Positions 59,550-64,000 of a stretch of 64,000 bases of DNA are shown in pieces. Source of the stretch: Rhodococcus qingshengii (GTDB taxonomy: Bacteria > Actinomycetota > Actinomycetes > Mycobacteriales > Mycobacteriaceae); NCBI RefSeq assembly GCF_021025955.1, contig NZ_JAJNCL010000012.1, positions 62,001-126,000 of the forward strand, written 5' to 3'. The notes under the pieces were generated by a model, which did not search any database, was not told the DNA's origin, and saw nothing but the letters and a program-made list of their open reading frames with translations. The first letter of the stretch is position 1; every line of letters starts with the position of its first letter. The position numbers and the translations under genes were made by a program.

Positions 59550-61094
59550 GTGGGCATTCCATTTCTGGAAGACGTGCTGGGCAGAATTTCCGAAGCGACG
59601 CGGGCCGTCCCTTCCGGCGTGGCGGCATTGCCAGTTGTCGGTATTCCTGTCGCGAGCGCAATCGCTACATCTGCTCTGGTTCAATCCGTGACCGACGACC
59701 GCGGCGCGTTCGACGGCGAGATGGCTGTTGCCACTGCTGTCGCCGATGCAGAGCGCGCACGAGCCTGGGGTGAGCGCGATGCTCTCACCGCCCAGACCTC
59801 GTTACTGGAGTACAGCGAACACGCAATCGTGGACGACGATCCGTTCGACGCGATGTCGCACTCCGAAATCTTCGATCACGTCAATGAGATGGATCCGGCA
59901 ACCCTGCGTGCAATCGGCGAGGCGTGGAAGGCTATTGCCGGCCGGGTGGAAGCCGGCATCGGGAAGTTCCAGAACGATGTGAACGGCGCGATCACCGAAG
60001 GCTGGCAGGGGCGGGGCGGCTCGGCTGCGTTGGAAGCCGTGCTGGCCTACTCGGCAGATGCGGGTGAGCTGAAGGTGCGCGTCGATCTGATCTCGAACAA
60101 GATCGAGGAGGCAAAGATCGCACTCGACGAGGCCAAACGCTCGATTCCGGCACCCGACGGCGCCTCGACGGTCGAGAGGTTTCTCAGCTTGGTTCCCGGA
60201 GCGACGTGGAAGCAGGCCCAGTACGAAGCGGAAGAAGCCGAACGTCAAGCGCGCCAGGTGATGAAGGACGTGTATCTGCCGTACATGAAGCGCGCGGACG
60301 ACCAGGTGCCGATTCTCCCGGCCGCGTTCAATCCGGTCACCGGCAGTGGAGGGGCTGGCAGTGGAGGGTCTGGGGGCGGCGCATTCGGTGGCGGTGGTTC
60401 CGGCGGCGGGAACACTTCGGGCTCGGGGAACGGATCCGGCATGCCGTTCACATCAGGAGACGGAGCGGTTGAAGGGTCGGACGGTGGACACCTCGCCGGT
60501 GCACATCCGGCCGGAGACGGTTCCAGTCAGAACCCATCCGGCACCAATTCCGGAAATGGTGACAACCGTAGCGGCGTTGAGGCCCAAGGGAATTCGGGTG
60601 CCGATGCAGCCCGGGGCGCAAACGATTCCGGCCCGGCCGGGACTACCGCGGCAAATGCCGGCGCGCTGCCGGCCGGTGCAGCGCCAGGTGGCCTGGCAGG
60701 TGCAACTCCGAATGGCGCTCAACTCGGTTCCGGAGTGCCTTCAGGCCTCATGGGTAGTGGATCGGGTGGTGGCTCCGCAGGTGGAATCGGTACCGGCGGC
60801 TTCGGGCCAGGCGGCACCGGAGGTGGCGCTCTCGGCCCTGGCGGCCCTGGCGGCGGCGGTGGCCTCGCCGGTGGCGGACGTGGGGGAGTCAACGGAACCG
60901 GCGGTACTTCGGCGACGGGGGCGCAGAGTGGTCGGGGCGCGATGGGCGGCGTCGGCGGCATGGCACCGGGACGAGGGCAAGGGCAAGACGAAGACAACGT
61001 TCACGACACCCCCGGCTACCTCGTCACCGTCGAGAACGGCAACGCCCTGATCGGCGACCTACCCATGGTCTCCCCGGCGGTGCTGGGGGAATGA
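59550..61094 (+). CDS. PPE/WXG-like type VII secretion substrate with Gly-rich tail
   Basis: This protein of about 514 residues has an N-terminal helical part (60-250) with a WQG turn (Trp152-Gly154) and, after the second helix, Tyr225-x3-Glu229, matching the YxxxD/E export signal of type VII substrates. A Gly/Ser/Asn-rich tract (265-480) follows, then a conserved end DTPGYLVTVENGNALIGDLP. GTG at 59550 has AGGGGG 7 bp upstream; the longer frame is less likely. It overlaps the EspG-like gene by 4 bp, the usual PPE-chaperone pairing. Confidence 0.8.
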   Translation: MGIPFLEDVLGRISEATRAVPSGVAALPVVGIPVASAIATSALVQSVTDDRGAFDGEMAVATAVADAERARAWGERDALTAQTSLLEYSEHAIVDDDPFDAMSHSEIFDHVNEMDPATLRAIGEAWKAIAGRVEAGIGKFQNDVNGAITEGWQGRGGSAALEAVLAYSADAGELKVRVDLISNKIEEAKIALDEAKRSIPAPDGASTVERFLSLVPGATWKQAQYEAEEAERQARQVMKDVYLPYMKRADDQVPILPAAFNPVTGSGGAGSGGSGGGAFGGGGSGGGNTSGSGNGSGMPFTSGDGAVEGSDGGHLAGAHPAGDGSSQNPSGTNSGNGDNRSGVEAQGNSGADAARGANDSGPAGTTAANAGALPAGAAPGGLAGATPNGAQLGSGVPSGLMGSGSGGGSAGGIGTGGFGPGGTGGGALGPGGPGGGGGLAGGGRGGVNGTGGTSATGAQSGRGAMGGVGGMAPGRGQGQDEDNVHDTPGYLVTVENGNALIGDLPMVSPAVLGE

Positions 61095-61852
61095 CCACCA
61101 TGCAGTGGCAGTTCACCGGCCTCGAATTCCAGATTCTCTGGGAAGCGGTCGGACGTGACCGACTCCCGTACCCGCTGCGGTTTCGTCCGACGGCCGACAC
61201 CATGAACGAGCTGACAGCGGCGCGACGTCGAGCGGGAGCGCACCTGGCTGCCGTGCTCGACGATCGGCTGCATCATGTTCTCGGTGCTCTTGCGAATCCT
61301 GATGCTCGTGTGGAGGTTTCCGGTTTTCACGGGCAGAAGATGAGTACGGTGACGCGATTGCACGGTGTTGTTGCCGGCGACCTGGGTGTGCTCCTGACTC
61401 AACTGCCCGGCAGGACTGTCGACTGTGGCTCCGACGTGGTTTTCACCGTGGCACGCCCATCTGCAATTCCGCGGATGCTCGTCGATCACCTGCCGACCTG
61501 CCCCGCTGGATCGGAGCGTGGCCTGAGCATCGAAAGGCCGAAAACTGCCGGGAGGCAGAGCTTTCTGAGCAGCGCCGCCGGTGCGCGCGGGAGCGAGGAA
61601 GTGAGCAGATTCTTCGGCCGAGAGCGGATCTCGATCGGTGAAGTCACCGCATACCCGGGAGGAGCCGTCGACAGCAGGCCGACCGACGACGGAATAACTT
61701 TTCACTGGTACGACTATGCCGATGACGGTCGGTACATCATCGCCGCGGGTGAAACCGTGAGTGCCCGCAGCGCTTCCACGGAAGTGACGGAGGCCGAGAT
61801 TGCACGCAATCTCGACTCCGTCCTCCGTCAGTCGATTCGCCCGAGGCTCTAG
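61091..61852 (+). CDS. EspG-family ESX secretion chaperone
   Basis: This 253-residue protein has the EspG fold pattern: WQFTGLEFQILWEAVGRDRLPYPL at the start, VEVSGFHGQ in the sheet, and a C-terminal region with HWYDYADDGRYII. EspG proteins bind PE/PPE-type substrates in the cytosol and bring them to the ESX machine. Its overlap with the upstream PPE-like gene makes that protein its likely client. No ESX core genes (eccB-E, mycP) lie in the window. Confidence 0.82.
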   Translation: MTTMQWQFTGLEFQILWEAVGRDRLPYPLRFRPTADTMNELTAARRRAGAHLAAVLDDRLHHVLGALANPDARVEVSGFHGQKMSTVTRLHGVVAGDLGVLLTQLPGRTVDCGSDVVFTVARPSAIPRMLVDHLPTCPAGSERGLSIERPKTAGRQSFLSSAAGARGSEEVSRFFGRERISIGEVTAYPGGAVDSRPTDDGITFHWYDYADDGRYIIAAGETVSARSASTEVTEAEIARNLDSVLRQSIRPRL

Positions 61853-61871
61853 CTGTTCGGTGCGATTCGAA

Positions 61872-62621
61872 CTAGCTGGTGGTGCGGTGGAACCGACCGG
61901 GGCTTGCCTGATCCCGCGGCTTGACGATGATCTGATCGAGGTTCACGTGTGACGGCCGGGACGCGACAAAACCGATGATCTCGGCGATGTCCTGCGCCAC
62001 CAACGGTGTGATTCCCTCGTACACCTTGTCGGCCTTGTCCTGATCGCCTTCGAACCGGACGAGTGAGAACTCCGTCTCGACGGCTCCCGGCGCAATTTCG
62101 GTCAGACGAACGGGCTTACCCAAGAGTTCACCGCGCAATGTCCGATGGAGGACGGCTTGAGCGTGCTTGGCGGTGGTGTAACCCGAGCCGTTGTCGTATG
62201 CCTCCAGCGCGGCCACAGAGGTGATGGTCACGACCAGACCATCACCCGAATCGATCAGCTTGGGCAGCAGTGCCTTCGTCACACGTAACGTGCCCAGGAC
62301 ATTGGTCTCCCACATCCACCGCCAGTCGTCCAGATCGGCGTCCAGGACCGTCGCCAGACCCTTTGCCCCACCTGCGTTGTTGACCAACACGTCGACTCGG
62401 GGGACCACGGCCGCAAACGCGTCGACGGAATCCTCGTCGGTGACGTCGAGCTCGAGAGCAGTACCACCGATCTCCTCGGCGATTTTCTCGAGACGATCAA
62501 CGCGGCGAGCACCGATCACGACGTGGAATCCCTGAGCTGCCAGGGTGCGGGCGGTGGCCTCACCGATTCCGGAGCTGGCTCCGGTGACTACGGCGATGCG
62601 GGCATCGGAAGAAATGGTCAT
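61872..62621 (-). CDS. SDR family NAD(P)-dependent oxidoreductase (Rv0484c-like)
   Basis: This 249-residue classical SDR has TGASSGIG at 14-21, NNAGG near 81, a Ser in ITSVAALEAY and the catalytic YTTAK. Cofactor preference is probably NADP, judged from ARRVDR after beta-2. It corresponds by order to Rv0484c. Substrate unknown. Confidence 0.9.
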   Translation of the reverse strand: MTISSDARIAVVTGASSGIGEATARTLAAQGFHVVIGARRVDRLEKIAEEIGGTALELDVTDEDSVDAFAAVVPRVDVLVNNAGGAKGLATVLDADLDDWRWMWETNVLGTLRVTKALLPKLIDSGDGLVVTITSVAALEAYDNGSGYTTAKHAQAVLHRTLRGELLGKPVRLTEIAPGAVETEFSLVRFEGDQDKADKVYEGITPLVAQDIAEIIGFVASRPSHVNLDQIIVKPRDQASPGRFHRTTS

Positions 62622-62745
62622 GAAGCAATCGTAGGGCTAGTCGGCGGCATACTCTGCTTCCCGTTCGATGGATTCGATGTGACGACGCGGTACTTGTATC
62701 CGACCGGGTGTGTAGGTGACGGCGCGCAGAGTGATCGGGGAGTCG

Positions 62746-62780
62746 GGGCCGAATCGGCTGCGGTGCGGCCGATTCGGCCC
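62746..62780 (-). terminator. 13-bp perfect hairpin 3' of the TauD-type gene
   Basis: GGGCCGAATCGGC and GCCGATTCGGCCC are separated by 9 nt. It lies in the 211-bp gap between the dioxygenase and the SDR, 52 bp after the dioxygenase stop. There is no U-tract; termination is inferred. Confidence 0.55.
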
Positions 62781-62832
62781 TCGAAGCCTTCGCAACCGCG
62801 GGAATGCGGAGGAAGGGCGGAATCCGGTGAAG

Positions 62833-63810
62833 TCATGGGAGAGTCGAGGCACCTTCGATAATCGAGTATTCGGAAGCGTCGCCGGCGATGCTGCTGCTTC
62901 GTTCCCCGTGGATGTTGACCGGAATGTCACCGGCAAGTGTGATGCGCTCCAGACGGCGGTACTGATCGTCGTAGTCGGCGATCGCGTAGTGCTGGGTGGC
63001 GCGGTTGTCCCAGATGGCGACATCACCGGCCGCCCAGTTCCAGCGCGTCGTGTACTCGAGTTTGATGGCGTGATCCTGCAGGAGCTTGAATACACCGTTC
63101 GACTGTTCGGTGCTCAACCCGACGAAGTTCTTGACAAAGTGTCCGAGGACGAGCGTGCGTTCTCCGGTTTCGGGGTGGACACGAACCACTGGGTGTTCCG
63201 TCTCGAAGTACGTGGACTGGAACTCTTCGCGGTAGGCGGCCGTGCGATCTTCGGTGAGCCGCTCGGCGCTGGTGGCCGCGTAGTCGTAGATGTTCGTGTG
63301 GCGAGCCCAGAGGTTCTCCGCGAGCACCTTGAGCGGATCCGGCAGTCCGTTGTACGCGGCTACCCCTGACGCCCACGTCGTGGAACCGCCGTATTCGGGT
63401 AGCTGCACCGCGCGCAGGATCGACGCCTTGGGGATGCGATCGACGAAGGTGACGTCGGTGTGCCAACTGTTGGCCTTGCCGAGGTCCGAATCGATGGGGA
63501 GGACTTTTGCGCCGTGCGACTTCACCGTGGGGTGGGCAGTGGTCGGGGTGCCCAGCAGCTGGGCGAACTCGTACTGCGAATCGTTGTCGAGGTGGTCTTG
63601 ACCCCGGAAGAAGATCACCTTGTGTTCGAGAAGTGCCTGTCGGATGAGCGAGATCGTCGCCGGGTCGAGATGCCCGCCGAGAGTGATTCCGTCGATTCGG
63701 GCGCCGATATGCGCGCCGAGGGTGGTGACAGTGCCGCGAGCGGCGTCAACGGCCGCTCCGTTCGTTGATGCCGCATTCGTGAGGGTCGGCTTGGCGAAAG
63801 CTGTAGACAT
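62833..63810 (-). CDS. TauD/TfdA family Fe(II)/2-oxoglutarate dioxygenase
   Basis: This 325-residue enzyme has iron ligands His117 and Asp119 (SWHTDVTF) and distal His274 ([10 protein letters not shown]), and 2-oxoglutarate-binding Arg in YRRLERI (about 285-289). It oxidises a substrate such as taurine, an alkyl sulfate or a similar compound; the sequence resembles the alkylsulfatase/TauD group. The ATG at 63810 has GAAAGG; the longer frame is rejected. Next to a divergent gene at the window edge. Confidence 0.9.
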   Translation of the reverse strand: MSTAFAKPTLTNAASTNGAAVDAARGTVTTLGAHIGARIDGITLGGHLDPATISLIRQALLEHKVIFFRGQDHLDNDSQYEFAQLLGTPTTAHPTVKSHGAKVLPIDSDLGKANSWHTDVTFVDRIPKASILRAVQLPEYGGSTTWASGVAAYNGLPDPLKVLAENLWARHTNIYDYAATSAERLTEDRTAAYREEFQSTYFETEHPVVRVHPETGERTLVLGHFVKNFVGLSTEQSNGVFKLLQDHAIKLEYTTRWNWAAGDVAIWDNRATQHYAIADYDDQYRRLERITLAGDIPVNIHGERSSSIAGDASEYSIIEGASTLP

Positions 63811-63936
63811 GGTGCACCTTTCGTGGGGAGTGTGCCCACCCAAACACGCGAGATTTCGCCCCGACAGGATTGCGTTCAGTGTGATCGTTACCGCACCTGA
63901 TTTGTGAATCTCCGTGAAGCTGCTACTTTTGGAGCC

Positions 63937-64000
63937 ATGTCGACCGACCAGCCTGCCGCTTTGCGGGTCACCTATGTGACCGCTGCGCTTGGTTCGCGTC
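63937..64000 (+). CDS. Start of an unidentified gene, cut by window end
   Basis: An ATG at 63937 follows GGAG and opens a frame beginning [20 protein letters not shown] that runs to the window edge. It is divergent from the TauD-type gene. Too little is visible to name it. Confidence 0.5.
   Translation, partial: MSTDQPAALRVTYVTAALGSR

Noticed and set aside
62622-62832. Small gene between the TauD-type gene and the SDR
   Set aside because: No frame has a ribosome site or domain, and a 13-bp hairpin occupies the middle.

Overview
The window is GC-rich actinobacterial DNA of Rhodococcus type, most likely the R. erythropolis/qingshengii group. The evidence is the gene content and order. From memory, ramB, aceA, fadB2, a TetR gene, a DUF445 gene, an XRE gene, hbhA, a DUF2516 gene, deoC, a DUF2505 gene, murB, an L,D-transpeptidase gene and an SDR gene follow the order of the Mycobacterium tuberculosis Rv0465c-Rv0484c segment, and small SipW-type exported proteins of the RER_14450 family are present. 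I count about 65 protein genes, two of them cut by the window ends. I saw no rRNA, tRNA, CRISPR array, transposase or prophage.

Layout: (1) 1-8126 holds a drug-efflux MFS/TetR pair, allophanate hydrolase with a GntR regulator, a CMD/SDR pair, another MFS and a luciferase-like monooxygenase. (2) 8127-11648 is a compact SipW secretion locus: two small alternate-signal exported proteins, an ER-type signal peptidase and a Thr-rich exported protein. (3) 11649-17167 is a complete urea-type ABC importer operon (urtABCDE) ending in its own GntR regulator. (4) 17435-24531 is a TetR regulator followed by a five-gene branched-chain-type ABC importer and an acyl-CoA ligase. (5) 24600-26773 holds two tandem membrane-anchored esterases. 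(6) 26783-33561 is the acetate/glyoxylate block (ramB, aceA, fadB2) with a formamidase pair (fmdB-fmdA) inserted. (7) 33653-41984 holds a MetE homologue lacking three of four zinc ligands, a zinc alcohol dehydrogenase, a SigF-type sigma/anti-sigma/STAS module, a glycosyltransferase and small envelope proteins. (8) 42001-50564 is mostly conserved housekeeping: PPK2, TetR, DUF445, XRE, hbhA, hydrolase, purU, deoC, DUF2993. (9) 50692-55130 holds an AbiEi-like protein and two secreted Ig-repeat proteins sharing a 491-bp identical segment. (10) 55201-64000 holds a methyltransferase, twin DUF2505 genes, murB, an L,D-transpeptidase lipoprotein, an orphan PPE-like/EspG pair, an SDR and a TauD-type dioxygenase.

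Two uptake systems dominate. The urt operon, allophanate hydrolase and formamidase point to scavenging nitrogen from urea and short amides. The two paralogous GntR regulators, with a shared TGTATACGC motif in front of both units, suggest co-regulation. The TetR-controlled operon looks like import of a carboxylic acid followed directly by CoA activation, and two matching 16-bp operators support one regulator for the whole unit. RamB-like CTTTGC boxes lie before ramB, aceA and fadB2.

The observations I would check first are the zinc-ligand-less MetE, the SipW locus with its 9-bp iterons, the TetR/ABC/CoA-ligase unit and the duplicated Ig-protein segment.
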